A stretch of DNA of 64,000 nucleotides from Hyphomicrobiales bacterium (lineage in GTDB: Bacteria; Pseudomonadota; Alphaproteobacteria; Rhizobiales; Rhizobiaceae). Made by a program: the position numbers and the translations under genes. Below, piece after piece: positions 46,721-55,666 of this stretch. The notes beneath the pieces are model-generated. The model did no database searches. It was not told the origin of the DNA and saw only the letters and a list, made by a program, of their open reading frames with translations. Location: positions 186,001 to 250,000 of the forward strand of contig JAJFHV010000013.1 of assembly GCA_021775415.1 (NCBI GenBank), in the 5' to 3' direction. The first letter of the stretch is position 1. Every line of letters begins with the position of its first letter.

Positions 46721-49438
46721 TTACTTCGATTTCAGCATTGCCTTTAAATCGTAAAGCGCCTGCTGGGCTTCGCGAGGGGTTAGTTCATCCAGAGTAAGCG
46801 CCTCCAGCGTTTGTCTCAAAGCATTGGTTTCAGGTTTTATAGATTTGCTCTCTTCCTGAACCACAGAAAATAGCGGCAAATCATCAATCAACGTCTTTGC
46901 CGAGTTTGCCCGTTCAGTGCTTTCAAGTTGATTGAGGACGTCGCGCGCCCGTGTCACAACCGCCTCCGGCAGGCCCGCCAGCCGTGCGACCTGAATACCG
47001 TATGAGCGATCAGCGGTACCCGGCACAACCTCGTGCAGAAAAACCACATCACATTCCCATTCCTTCACTTTCATCGTTACGTTTGAAAGTCGTGCGAGCG
47101 GCTCTGCAAGCGATGTTAGCTCATGGTAATGAGTGGCAAATAGGGTTCGGCAATGGTTCACTTCATGCAAATGTTCAATCGCTGCCCAGGCAATCGATAA
47201 TCCGTCGAAGGTTGCAGTTCCTCGACCAATCTCATCCAGAATGACAAATGAGCGGTTACCGGCCTGATTCAGAATTGCAGCCGTTTCAACCATCTCAACC
47301 ATGAAGGTTGAGCGTCCTCTCGCCAAATCATCTGCCGCACCGACCCGGCTGAACAAGCGGTCAACAATTCCGATATGCGCCTCATCTGCCGGCACGTATG
47401 AACCCATTTGCGCAAGGATGGCAATCAGCGCATTTTGTCTCAGGAAAGTCGATTTACCGCCCATATTGGGTCCGGTGAGCAGCCAAAGGTCACCTGCAGA
47501 AGATTGCTCATCAGTGCCAAGATCACAATCATTCGCAACGAACGGGTCGCGCGTTTCATCCCGCAGGGCCTGTTCAACAACCGGGTGGCGGCCTCCTTTG
47601 ATCGAAAACGCAAGCGTGTCATCCACCTTCGGCCTGCAGTACCCATATCGTCCGGCAAGCCGCGCCAACCCCTGGCTGGCATCCATAACAGCAACCGCGT
47701 CGGCAGCGCGTGAAATCGGCTGCGCCTGTTTCAACACCGCACTGGTCAATTCCGTGTAAAGCGCCAATTCAATTTCGAGGGCCCGCCCGGCAGCGTTTGC
47801 AATTTTGCTTTCTATGTCTGCAAGTTCAGTGGTTGTAAACCGCATCGCGTTGGCAAGTGTTTGGCGGTGGATGAACCGGGCCTTTCCCTCCTCACTGGTT
47901 AGTTCGCCCGCATTTATGGCCGTCACCTCGATGAAATAGCCAAGTACATTGTTGTGCCGGATTTTCAGGGATTTGACGCCGGTTTCCCCGGAATACTCAG
48001 CCTGCATGCGGGCTATAATCCGGCGGCTTTCATCGCGCAATTCCCGCAACTCATCCAGTTCCGCATTGTAACCAGCCCTGATAAACCCGCCATCGCGCGC
48101 CAGTAGTGGCAGCTCTTCGCCAACCGCTGCTTCCAGCAGTGTTGCCAAATCGGCCGGCAGTGCTTTGAGGTCACTGCATGCGATGCTTAGCTCCTTGAGC
48201 GATGGATTGATTTTGCCAATCCGGTTGAGGAGTAATTCCGCGACTTCCATGCCGGTGCGAATGGCCGCCAGATCACGCGGACCACCCCGATTTAGCGACA
48301 GGCGTGACAGGGCTCTTGGCATGTCCGGCATTTGTTTAATGGCAACTCTCAGATCTTCCTGAAGCTCCGGTGCGCCAACAAGTTCAGCAATGCTGTCCTG
48401 GCGTTCTTCAATTGCAGCGGGTGACTTGAGCGGGCTCATCATCCGTTCGGCAAGCAACCTGCCGCCCGCACCACTCACCGTCATATCAATGGCCTGAAAC
48501 AGAGAGCCCTTTTTTTCACCGGAAAGCGTTCGCATCAGCTCCAGGTTTGTGCGCGTGGCCGCATCGATGAACAAGGTGTCGCCAGCTTCTTCGCGCACTG
48601 GTCGCATCAGCGCCGGACGTTCGGCAATCTGTGTTTTTTCGACATAGGCAAGGATTGCACCAGCTGCAGAAACCTCTGCCTTGGTGAAATTGCCGAACCC
48701 GTCGAGCGCCTTTACCCCGAATTCAGATTTCAACCGCTCGCTGGCCATTTGACTGTCGAAAAACCCCGGCAATTCAATACTGAGGGCTGCATCCTCAAGC
48801 AGGATCAGGTTTCGTAATTCCGGATCTTGATACAGTGTTTCAGACAGTACAAGCTCACGCGGCTCGATGCGGGCAAGCGTTGCGCCCAATTCAGCCTGGC
48901 TTATCTGGATTATGTGAAAGCTGCCGGTTGAAATATCGACCCAGGCAATTGCCATTTCGCTTGCGTCCTCGCCCTTGCGAATCCGAACAAGGGTGGCAAG
49001 ATAGTTTGACCTGGAAGGATCAAGCAGCTTTTCCTCTGTTACTGTTCCCGGTGTCACCAAGCGCACAACGTCACGGCGTACTACGGCCTTTGAGCCACGT
49101 TTTTTGGCTTCAGCAGGGTTTTCAGTTTGCTCACAAACTGCCACCCGGTATCCAAGGCCAATTAACCGCTGCAGATATTCTTCTGCCGCGTGTACCGGAA
49201 CCCCGCACATCGGAATATCTTCACCCAGATGCTTGCCACGCTTGGTCAACGTGATCCCAAGCGCTCGCGAGGCTTCTTCCGCGTCTGCAAAAAACAGCTC
49301 GTAGAAATCCCCCATCCGGTAAAACAGAAGCGAATCTGGATTGACCGATTTGATTTCGACATATTGCTCCATCATTGGCGTGACGCACGCTGGAGATGAC
49401 GGTTTCTTTTGGGCTGCTGACTGCGGCAATGAACTCAA
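46721..49438 (-). CDS. mutS: DNA mismatch repair protein MutS
   Basis: A protein of up to 905 residues. The mismatch-binding domain begins with [31 protein letters not shown] (the F-Y-E wedge), and the ATPase has Walker [16 protein letters not shown], the [18 protein letters not shown] loop, Walker [18 protein letters not shown] and the [11 protein letters not shown] switch. The best-supported protein start is uncertain: a TTG at 49438 gives a 21-residue leader as in other rhizobia, while ATG codons near 49375 would start at MMEQY. It is downstream of the hybrid kinase gene, after a 165-bp gap. Confidence 0.95.
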   Translation of the reverse strand: MSSLPQSAAQKKPSSPACVTPMMEQYVEIKSVNPDSLLFYRMGDFYELFFADAEEASRALGITLTKRGKHLGEDIPMCGVPVHAAEEYLQRLIGLGYRVAVCEQTENPAEAKKRGSKAVVRRDVVRLVTPGTVTEEKLLDPSRSNYLATLVRIRKGEDASEMAIAWVDISTGSFHIIQISQAELGATLARIEPRELVLSETLYQDPELRNLILLEDAALSIELPGFFDSQMASERLKSEFGVKALDGFGNFTKAEVSAAGAILAYVEKTQIAERPALMRPVREEAGDTLFIDAATRTNLELMRTLSGEKKGSLFQAIDMTVSGAGGRLLAERMMSPLKSPAAIEERQDSIAELVGAPELQEDLRVAIKQMPDMPRALSRLSLNRGGPRDLAAIRTGMEVAELLLNRIGKINPSLKELSIACSDLKALPADLATLLEAAVGEELPLLARDGGFIRAGYNAELDELRELRDESRRIIARMQAEYSGETGVKSLKIRHNNVLGYFIEVTAINAGELTSEEGKARFIHRQTLANAMRFTTTELADIESKIANAAGRALEIELALYTELTSAVLKQAQPISRAADAVAVMDASQGLARLAGRYGYCRPKVDDTLAFSIKGGRHPVVEQALRDETRDPFVANDCDLGTDEQSSAGDLWLLTGPNMGGKSTFLRQNALIAILAQMGSYVPADEAHIGIVDRLFSRVGAADDLARGRSTFMVEMVETAAILNQAGNRSFVILDEIGRGTATFDGLSIAWAAIEHLHEVNHCRTLFATHYHELTSLAEPLARLSNVTMKVKEWECDVVFLHEVVPGTADRSYGIQVARLAGLPEAVVTRARDVLNQLESTERANSAKTLIDDLPLFSVVQEESKSIKPETNALRQTLEALTLDELTPREAQQALYDLKAMLKSK

Positions 49439-49603
49439 CCAGATTGAAGGATTTCACAAGATTGACGAAACCCGGTCCCAGCGCAAGTCATGCGGGAAAC
49501 AGATTGGCGAAGTCCACAGACTTGATGGCTCAAAACCGGTTATTTGCCGTGTCGCCCGATGGCCGACGTCACCGCCACGGTGCGACCGGGTAAATACGTA
49601 TAA

Positions 49604-51982
49604 CTACGCTGCCGGCTTGCAGCTTGTCACATTAAGCAGTTCATTCAGATCAAGCGGCTTGGTAAGGAAGCCGGTTGCGCCAAGCTGCGCAGCCTTTTGC
49701 CTGGTAACGGGTTGCTCGTCAGCTGTAAGAATATAGACCGGTAGCTCGGCACTTGCTTCCCTGCTTTCGGCTTCCCGGATGAATTTGAGTGCATCAAGTC
49801 CATCCATGACAGGCATTTGCAAATCCATAAACACAAGGTCAAGCAAACCCTGTTTTCGTTTTTCAAGGCACAAAGCAAGGGCTTCCTCGCCGTTTTCAGC
49901 ACGCATAACCATGTGTCCGGCCTTTTCCAGCACCGATCGGGCAAGTAACGCATTGATATCATTGTCTTCTGCCAGGAGAATGTTCAATGGCTGGTCCGCG
50001 GGTTTGAGAATTTGCCCCCATTGCCTTGCAGGTGAAGATTCCCGGTCATCCGTGGCTTCCGGCTCACTGCCATGCAGATGGGCAAGCAATGTTGCACTCC
50101 GTACCGGCTTGATCAGATACCCGTCAAATCCGCTTTTAAGGTAGTCATCCAGACGGGAGCGATTTTCCGGCTCGAGCAATATGATTGTTCTACTCGGTTT
50201 GGCGTTTTCAAGATTGATCTTCTTCAAGAAGGAAACCGGATCGGGGGTGAAATTTTGATCCACCAGGACCGTGTCCCAACTCTCGTTGCCACGTTCATAT
50301 GACCGGCCAGAGGCAAGAATTCCAGCGACACCTCCTTGCGAGGTGACGTAGCCGGAAATTGCAGCACTTTCAAAAGGAGTCCCGCCGGCAACGAGTACCC
50401 GCTTGCCGTCAAACGCCATAATCTGCTTGGAAGGCATTTTCTCCATCTGCGGAATGGTGATCCAGAATCGGAAAATCGAACCTTTGCCGCGTGCGCTTTC
50501 AAGCTCTATCTCTCCGCCCATTTTCCGGAGGATGCGTCGCGAAATTGCAAGTCCCAACCCGGCCCCGCCATGTTTGCGGGTTGAGGCAGAATCAACCTGG
50601 GCAAACTCGCCAAAGATGGTTGCCTGATCTGATTTTGAAATCCCGACACCGGTATCTGCAACTTCAAACAACAATCGGTTGCCTTTTCCATTGGCGGAAG
50701 TTTTGGACAGGCTAACGTTCACACCGCCGGTTTCGGTGAATTTCAGCGCATTGCCAACCAGATTTATCAACACCTGGCGCAAACGCCCTGAATCAACTTT
50801 CACTAACTCCGGTACATCCCGTGCAATATGGGAGGAAATCGATATGCCCTTGATATGCGCGCGTGATGCCAGAAGCTCGCATACACTTTCCACCAAATAG
50901 GTGAGATTTGTGGGTTCAGGTTTGATTTCAAGCTTGCCCGCCTCGATCAAGGTGATGTCGAGAATGTCTTCAATCAAGGTCAGTAATGCCTGGCCAGATT
51001 CGTGAACCGCATCCACATATGCTGATTGTTCCGGCGTCAAAGACGTGTCGGCAAGAAGCCCCGACATGCCGAGTATTCCGTTAAGAGGGGTTCGCATTTC
51101 ATGACTGACGCTGGCAAGGAATCTGGACTTGGCGCGACTGGAGGCTTGCGCATTGCGACTTGCTTCGCGCAGTTTCAGTTCGATGCGTTTTTGTTCTGTA
51201 ATGTCACGCGCCACGGTGCGTACAGAATTCCCGCCGGTGGTTTCATCGCGGATGGAAAGATCAAGCCATGCAAACCAACGAATGCCGTTTGGTGTCTCAA
51301 CTTTCACCTGACGAATCGTACCCGCCAGCTTGTCGGCCTGATAAACGCCCTCCTCAAGAAAATCCACATCAAAAGCACGACCCGGATATTCATCCGTATT
51401 GCCCCCAAATGCCTTGGCAAAAGCATCATTGACATAGGTGATGGTGCCATCACCCGATCGATGCATCATCAGATCCCCGAATGCATCGGCCAGACTTCGG
51501 TGCCGTTCCTCGCTTTCGCGCAATTCCCATGTGCGGTCTTGCAGTTCTTCAAGTCGCCACCGCAGCAAATCCATCGCTTTGGCATTGGCGGCACTTGAGG
51601 TGCGGTTATGGGCCCAGTGAAAAATACACGTCCCAAACGCCAAAATGGCAATGAAACTCAGCGCCACACGCAGATCGATATCGGCAGATAATTGCGCATA
51701 TCCCACAATCGCCAGAAACAACAATCCGGCAGCCGCCCAGAAAAACCCGTTCCACAGTCTGGACATACCATGAATGCGATCCGACCCGCGATCCGCAACC
51801 TTGTATTCGCCAATTGGTTTTTCGCGGGAATGCCCATGATTTGGTTCGCCCGAATTTGGACCAACAATTGATGGTGTCTTGGTCGAGGGTAAGTCGTTGT
51901 CAGATATGAGTTTTTCGGGTAATTGCACCCGTCTCTCATCAACCCGGTCAACATCTTTTTCGTATTTGTATTTGCGGTTCAT
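49604..51982 (-). CDS. hybrid sensor histidine kinase with two receiver domains
   Basis: A 792-residue membrane kinase. Two transmembrane helices lie close together (about 80-125). A PAS domain (about 160-280, TYVNDAFAKAFGG; RTVARDITEQKRIELKL), HisKA with SVSHEMRTPLNGILG, and HATPase (NLVGNALKFTETGG, DTGVGISKSD, GAGLGLAISRRI) follow. The first receiver is degenerate: it keeps an Asp in TVLVDQNF and a Lys in YLIKPV but lacks the acidic pair. The second receiver is complete (LLAEDNDIN, FMDLQMPVMDG, FLTKPL). No cognate output gene is adjacent. The ATG at 51982 is preferred over upstream starts in non-conserved sequence. Confidence 0.88.
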   Translation of the reverse strand: MNRKYKYEKDVDRVDERRVQLPEKLISDNDLPSTKTPSIVGPNSGEPNHGHSREKPIGEYKVADRGSDRIHGMSRLWNGFFWAAAGLLFLAIVGYAQLSADIDLRVALSFIAILAFGTCIFHWAHNRTSSAANAKAMDLLRWRLEELQDRTWELRESEERHRSLADAFGDLMMHRSGDGTITYVNDAFAKAFGGNTDEYPGRAFDVDFLEEGVYQADKLAGTIRQVKVETPNGIRWFAWLDLSIRDETTGGNSVRTVARDITEQKRIELKLREASRNAQASSRAKSRFLASVSHEMRTPLNGILGMSGLLADTSLTPEQSAYVDAVHESGQALLTLIEDILDITLIEAGKLEIKPEPTNLTYLVESVCELLASRAHIKGISISSHIARDVPELVKVDSGRLRQVLINLVGNALKFTETGGVNVSLSKTSANGKGNRLLFEVADTGVGISKSDQATIFGEFAQVDSASTRKHGGAGLGLAISRRILRKMGGEIELESARGKGSIFRFWITIPQMEKMPSKQIMAFDGKRVLVAGGTPFESAAISGYVTSQGGVAGILASGRSYERGNESWDTVLVDQNFTPDPVSFLKKINLENAKPSRTIILLEPENRSRLDDYLKSGFDGYLIKPVRSATLLAHLHGSEPEATDDRESSPARQWGQILKPADQPLNILLAEDNDINALLARSVLEKAGHMVMRAENGEEALALCLEKRKQGLLDLVFMDLQMPVMDGLDALKFIREAESREASAELPVYILTADEQPVTRQKAAQLGATGFLTKPLDLNELLNVTSCKPAA

Positions 51983-52115
51983 CGCCTGCCTTGCCCATGC
52001 CGTTGGGTTTGTCCGGCGGGAATCAGACCCCGCGAGACAATTAGGTATCGCAAAAAAGGATTGAAAAACCCTTGCCGAAATAGGGTTGCAAGCGGTTATT
52101 TGGAAACTTGACGAT

Positions 52116-53645
52116 TTAGGCGGCGACGGCAAACCGTTCTGTGGCAGTGCGGTAGGCGATTGCCTCTGCAAGATGGATGCGACCCACAAGTTGTGAACCG
52201 TCCAAATCCGCAATGGTGCGGGCAACCTTCAGGATCCGGTGATAAGCCCGTGCAGAAAACTTCATGTTTTCCGCTGCATCGCGCAACAATGCTTCTCCAC
52301 CAGCATCGGGCTTGGCAATGATTTCTGCAAGGGATGCGGGGGCGGTTGCATTGGTATAACAATCTGCCCCAAGTTCCCCAAACCGGAGTTGTTGTAGCTC
52401 GCGGGCCTTTAGAACACGCTTGGCAACTTCCCTCGATGGTTCGCTTTTTGTGTGTCCAATCATGTCGCTGGCACTGACGGCTGGTACATCAACCCGCAAA
52501 TCAATCCGGTCAAGCAATGGGCCGGAAATACGAGCCTGATAATCACCCGCGCATCTTGGCCCACGTCGACAGCTATGTCCGGGTTCTCCAGCCATGCCAC
52601 AGCGACAGGGATTCATCGCGGCCACCAACTGGATGCGGGAAGGATAGGTGATCCGGTGATTTGCCCGTGCAATGGTGGTTTCGCCTGCCTCAAGCGGTTG
52701 ACGAAGTGAATCGAGCACTTGCGGTGTAAACTCGGGGAACTCATCCAAAAACAACACACCATTATGGGCAAGTGATACCTCACCCGGTCGTGCCCGGACC
52801 CCACCGCCAACCATCGCAGCCATCGAGGCAGAGTGATGGGGAGCCCGGAAGGGGCGCCGGCTGGTGAGTTTCCCGCCATTCAGTTCACCGGCAATTGAAG
52901 CAATCATCGAGATTTCAAGCAATTCACGCGGAGACAGTGGTGGCAAAATTCCAGGTAGGCGCGTTGCAAGCATGGATTTACCTGAGCCCGGAGGGCCAGC
53001 CATCAATATATTATGCCCGCCTGCTGCAGCAATTTCGAGTGCCCGTTTTGCGGTTTCCTGGCCCATGATATCGGCAAGATCAGGCAGCGTGTCTTCGGAT
53101 TGGCGAATAGCGGCGGCTGGCCGCGAAAGCACCTGGGTGCCACGAAAATGATTGGCGAGCGACACCAGGCTTTGCGGAGCCAGAATATCCATATCGCGAT
53201 CTGCCCATGCAGCTTCCGCACCACAACTCTCGGGGCAAATCAGCCCTTTGGACTGTGAATTTGCTCCAATAGCAGCAGGAAGTGCTCCTGCAACCGGTGC
53301 CAGATTGCCATCCAGTGACAATTCACCAATCACCACATATCCATCCAGCGCATCTGCCGGAATGGCACCAAGCGCCGTCATCATGGCAAGTGCAATGGGA
53401 AGATCATAGTGGCTACCCTCCTTGGGAAGGTCGGCTGGTGCCAGATTGACGGTAACCCGCTTGGGCGGCATTGAAAGGCCGGATGCGTGAAGTGCTGCCT
53501 GCACCCGCTCACGGCTTTCCGCCACCGCCTTGTCCGGCAAACCGACAATCGACATGTTGACTTTGCCCGGTGCGATCATCACCTGCACATCGACCGGAAC
53601 AGCCTCGATACCTTGAAAGGCAACGGTGTGCACTCTTGAAACCAT
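52116..53645 (-). CDS. comM: ComM/YifB Mg-chelatase-like AAA+ ATPase
   Basis: A 509-residue protein with an N-terminal Lon-protease-like domain (VDVQVMIAPGKVNMSIVGLPDKAVAESRERV), a Mg-chelatase-type AAA+ core (Walker A AGPPGSGKSMLATRLPGILPP, Walker B VLFLDEFPEF) and a zinc-ligand insert (CRCGMAGEPGHSC). ComM is a hexameric helicase that promotes branch migration in natural transformation. The ATG at 53645 gives the family N-terminus VSRVHTVAFQG. A mobile element is inserted 49 bp upstream of this start, so the native promoter may be altered. Confidence 0.93.
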   Translation of the reverse strand: MVSRVHTVAFQGIEAVPVDVQVMIAPGKVNMSIVGLPDKAVAESRERVQAALHASGLSMPPKRVTVNLAPADLPKEGSHYDLPIALAMMTALGAIPADALDGYVVIGELSLDGNLAPVAGALPAAIGANSQSKGLICPESCGAEAAWADRDMDILAPQSLVSLANHFRGTQVLSRPAAAIRQSEDTLPDLADIMGQETAKRALEIAAAGGHNILMAGPPGSGKSMLATRLPGILPPLSPRELLEISMIASIAGELNGGKLTSRRPFRAPHHSASMAAMVGGGVRARPGEVSLAHNGVLFLDEFPEFTPQVLDSLRQPLEAGETTIARANHRITYPSRIQLVAAMNPCRCGMAGEPGHSCRRGPRCAGDYQARISGPLLDRIDLRVDVPAVSASDMIGHTKSEPSREVAKRVLKARELQQLRFGELGADCYTNATAPASLAEIIAKPDAGGEALLRDAAENMKFSARAYHRILKVARTIADLDGSQLVGRIHLAEAIAYRTATERFAVAA

Positions 53646-53686
53646 GACGATTAACCCTCCCACATTACAACCGTAGCATCAGGTAA

Positions 53687-53694
53687 TCACTCAA
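53687..53694. repeat. left copy of the 8-bp target-site duplication
   Basis: TCACTCAA, identical to 57102-57109 on the other side of the element. Eight base pairs is the duplication length reported for IS1595-family transposition. Confidence 0.9.
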
Positions 53695-53720
53695 GGCGTT
53701 ATTATCTTTTACAAACCCAA
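53695..53720 (+). repeat. left terminal inverted repeat
   Basis: A 26-bp repeat starting GGCGTTATTAT and ending ACAAACCCAA. It matches the reverse complement of 57076-57101 at 23 positions; the three differences are at positions 12, 13 and 16. Unlike the right copy it has TTTTACA where the right copy has TTGACA. Confidence 0.92.
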
Positions 53721-53742
53721 AGGAATCTACGATGGATAAGGC

Positions 53743-54279
53743 ATGGGATTTCTCAATCATGTATCAAAGGAATGGACCGTGCTGAAAGGTGCGCCAATTG
53801 CTTTTGTTGTTTTGGTCGTCTTTAGTTTGTGCACTGGATTTTTTGGTGGAACAGAATTTAAATCACAGGAGGTCAAAGCAATACAAGCTAGGCTGGACCT
53901 CAGGAATGATGAGCTGGACGATTACAAATCCAAACTAGAAGAGCGCTTGGACGATGTTGAAAAAAAATTGTCTGAAGTTCAGGTATCAAAAATAAAATCA
54001 GCGCTTGAGGGTAAATCCTCGTCTGTGGATATTTATTGGAACAATAGTTCAAAGTCAGCAATCGGTTATGCCGCCGAAATGTCGAAGGCGTTCGAAGAAA
54101 GCGGTTGGGATGTAATTGGCAAGCACTCAGCCACATTGCCTATCGGCAGGGCAGTTATCAGAACCGATAATACTCAAAACTCAGAAACAATTGGACGCGC
54201 CCTCGATGATGCTGGTGTGAAATATAATATTGGTGGCATTGCAACGGGTGACGGGTCAACAGACTTCATTCTGGAATAG
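53743..54279 (+). CDS. passenger protein: membrane anchor, coiled coil and unknown C-terminal domain
   Basis: An unrecognised 178-residue protein. One transmembrane helix (about 17-36) is followed by a charged coiled coil (about 42-85, ARLDLRNDELDDYKSKLEE onward) and a soluble alpha/beta C-terminal domain (about 93-178, with VDIYWNNSSKSAIGYAAEM). It would sit in the inner membrane with the C-terminus probably outside. The start is suspect: AAAGGA at 53720 is well spaced only for an ATG at 53732, which is out of frame. Reading from 53732 with one extra T in the run 53750-53752 would give MDKAWDFLNHVSKEW, in frame with the rest, so a one-base frameshift is likely. Confidence 0.6.
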   Translation: MGFLNHVSKEWTVLKGAPIAFVVLVVFSLCTGFFGGTEFKSQEVKAIQARLDLRNDELDDYKSKLEERLDDVEKKLSEVQVSKIKSALEGKSSSVDIYWNNSSKSAIGYAAEMSKAFEESGWDVIGKHSATLPIGRAVIRTDNTQNSETIGRALDDAGVKYNIGGIATGDGSTDFILE

Positions 54280-54323
54280 GTACCCACTTACTTGCAATGT
54301 AAGCGGCTTCACTATTGCCGATC

Positions 54324-54437
54324 TTATTTGTATTTTCTAGCAAGAAAAAATGCAGCAATTAGAAAAAGTACCGCAAGACCTATTTGGCCGAACAATGTCT
54401 CTGTAATGGCGGTGATTCCATAGCTTAAGGAAACCAT
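54324..54437 (-). CDS. 37-residue single-helix membrane peptide
   Basis: A small open frame that begins with an ATG directly after the stop of the preceding gene (TAAATG). The peptide is MVSLSYGITA... with a hydrophobic helix of about 20 residues (GLAVLFLIAAFFLA) and a basic end RKYK. Translational coupling and a membrane-spanning, positively ended helix make it credible, although a frame of this length can arise by chance. It might be a membrane-active peptide or a small regulator of the neighbouring membrane protein. No family is recognised. Confidence 0.45.
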   Translation of the reverse strand: MVSLSYGITAITETLFGQIGLAVLFLIAAFFLARKYK

Positions 54438-54707
54438 TTAGCCACCCCTGCCACCTCTGCCCCTATGGCCACCAACTCTGCCAACTTTTACTATTGGCGA
54501 TTTCACCGGTGTATTTGTCACGAAACTGCTCTCTACCTTTGGTGACTTGGCAATCTTGCGTAGCTTTTTATCAAACACGGTTTCGTCATTGTCCGTATCT
54601 GCCTCTTTTGCGGCATCCTCGAACTTCTGTTTTTGAGTGCGGGTGTCTTTTGTCATAGACCCAACATACATCAAATCCGCTAAGAACTCATTATCATTCA
54701 CGATCAT
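54438..54707 (-). CDS. small passenger protein with Gly/Arg-rich tail
   Basis: An unrecognised 89-residue protein. The first 55 residues are charged and helical (DNEFLADLMYVGSMTKDTR, then KFEDAAKEADTDNDE); the tail is basic and ends in a glycine/arginine repeat (GGHRGRGGRGG) of the kind that can bind nucleic acid. The ATG at 54707 overlaps the end of the upstream gene by 14 bases; ATG at 54656 is an alternative. It is the middle gene of a three-gene minus-strand unit in the element. Confidence 0.65.
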   Translation of the reverse strand: MIVNDNEFLADLMYVGSMTKDTRTQKQKFEDAAKEADTDNDETVFDKKLRKIAKSPKVESSFVTNTPVKSPIVKVGRVGGHRGRGGRGG

Positions 54708-55536
54708 CTTCGTCAGATTCAGCAAGAATTTCTTTATCCAATTCCAATTTTGCAATGAGGCGGTCGATTTCTTTAGCGCCGATCTTACCATTTACAATCA
54801 GTCGAAATCCCGCATCTTTAGAGAGCAATCCTGTTGTCAGCTCGCGTTCGCCCATCTGAATATCTCCTTTTGTGTCCGCAGGAGGTGTCTTGTTTCCTGT
54901 ACCCGAACGATCTTGAATTTTGCTCAATTCGCTACGGGTTTTTTCAGAAATATCTTCCTCTTCATCCGCATCCTTGTCTTCGTTATCAGGGGGTAGAGTA
55001 CCAGAATCTTTGATTCCTGCATAGTCTATTGTTTGCCTAAAGATCGAAATTAGGTCATCCGCAGCTTGGTCACTGAACAAAGCTTTCCCAGATTCAGCCC
55101 TATCTAAAATCAGGTAATTTTTTAATATAACTTCGGAGACATTTTGGCTTGTTCCAAATTTCTCAATCAACTCCGCAAACACAGTTGGGGAAGTTGCGGC
55201 GCTTTGGATGGCAGCCTTTCGTTTTTCGGAATCAGGATCAGCATCGCGAATGATGCGCAAAGCCTTATCCGTCAATATTACCTTGCGAGACGCGCCTGAG
55301 CCTTCGTCAGTTGCTAAACCATACTGCAAAAGAGCGGCTGCAGTAGCCCAAAGGCCGCTGCTCTTGGCACCGTAACCCCACGCCTCACCAAGAACACTTC
55401 CACCAGCGGGGTGATGCATAGCCGTACCATAAAGCTGCTTAGAGCGTTCTATCGCTTTGGCCAAGCCTATAGAGGGGTATGGCGGGCTGCGATAGCGAGG
55501 TTTATTATTGGGTTCCGTCTGCTCTACATCTGCCAT
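54694..55536 (-). CDS. passenger protein with winged-helix-like N-terminus and acidic linker
   Basis: An unrecognised 280-residue protein. Residues 15-130 (RYRSPPYPSIGLAKAIERSK, an Ala/Leu-rich helix with LQYGLAT, then VILTDKALRIIRDA and AELIEKFG) look like the helix-wing layout of DUF5343-type winged-helix proteins; this is resemblance only. A strongly acidic linker (DNEDKDADEEEDISEK) separates a C-terminal domain (about 230-280, FRLIVNGKIGAKEIDRLIAKLELDKEIL). The start has a near-perfect AAGGAGG eight bases upstream. It heads the minus-strand unit and has its own promoter upstream. Confidence 0.8.
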   Translation of the reverse strand: MADVEQTEPNNKPRYRSPPYPSIGLAKAIERSKQLYGTAMHHPAGGSVLGEAWGYGAKSSGLWATAAALLQYGLATDEGSGASRKVILTDKALRIIRDADPDSEKRKAAIQSAATSPTVFAELIEKFGTSQNVSEVILKNYLILDRAESGKALFSDQAADDLISIFRQTIDYAGIKDSGTLPPDNEDKDADEEEDISEKTRSELSKIQDRSGTGNKTPPADTKGDIQMGERELTTGLLSKDAGFRLIVNGKIGAKEIDRLIAKLELDKEILAESDEDDRE

Positions 55537-55571
55537 TGGGTAAGCCTCCTTCGTTTTGAACTACCACACGT

Positions 55572-55599
55572 GTTATACACGCATTTCCAAAAAACGCAA
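55572..55599 (-). promoter_or_regulatory. predicted sigma-70 promoter of the winged-helix gene
   Basis: On the minus strand, TTGCGT (55594-55599) and TATAAC (55572-55577) are separated by 16 bp, ending about 35 bp before the start codon. The promoter lies back-to-back with the plus-strand RNA promoter at 55632, with 32 bp between them. Confidence 0.5.
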
Positions 55600-55631
55600 G
55601 GTATAGCTTACCTTCCTACCTTTTTTATGTC

Positions 55632-55660
55632 TTGACTCCATTTCTCAGTGATTCTATAAT
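55632..55660 (+). promoter_or_regulatory. consensus sigma-70 promoter of the candidate RNA
   Basis: TTGACT (55632-55637) and a perfect TATAAT (55655-55660) with the optimal 17-bp spacer. It is the strongest-looking promoter in the window. Transcription should begin near 55667. Confidence 0.8.
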
Positions 55661-55666
55661 GCGTGA

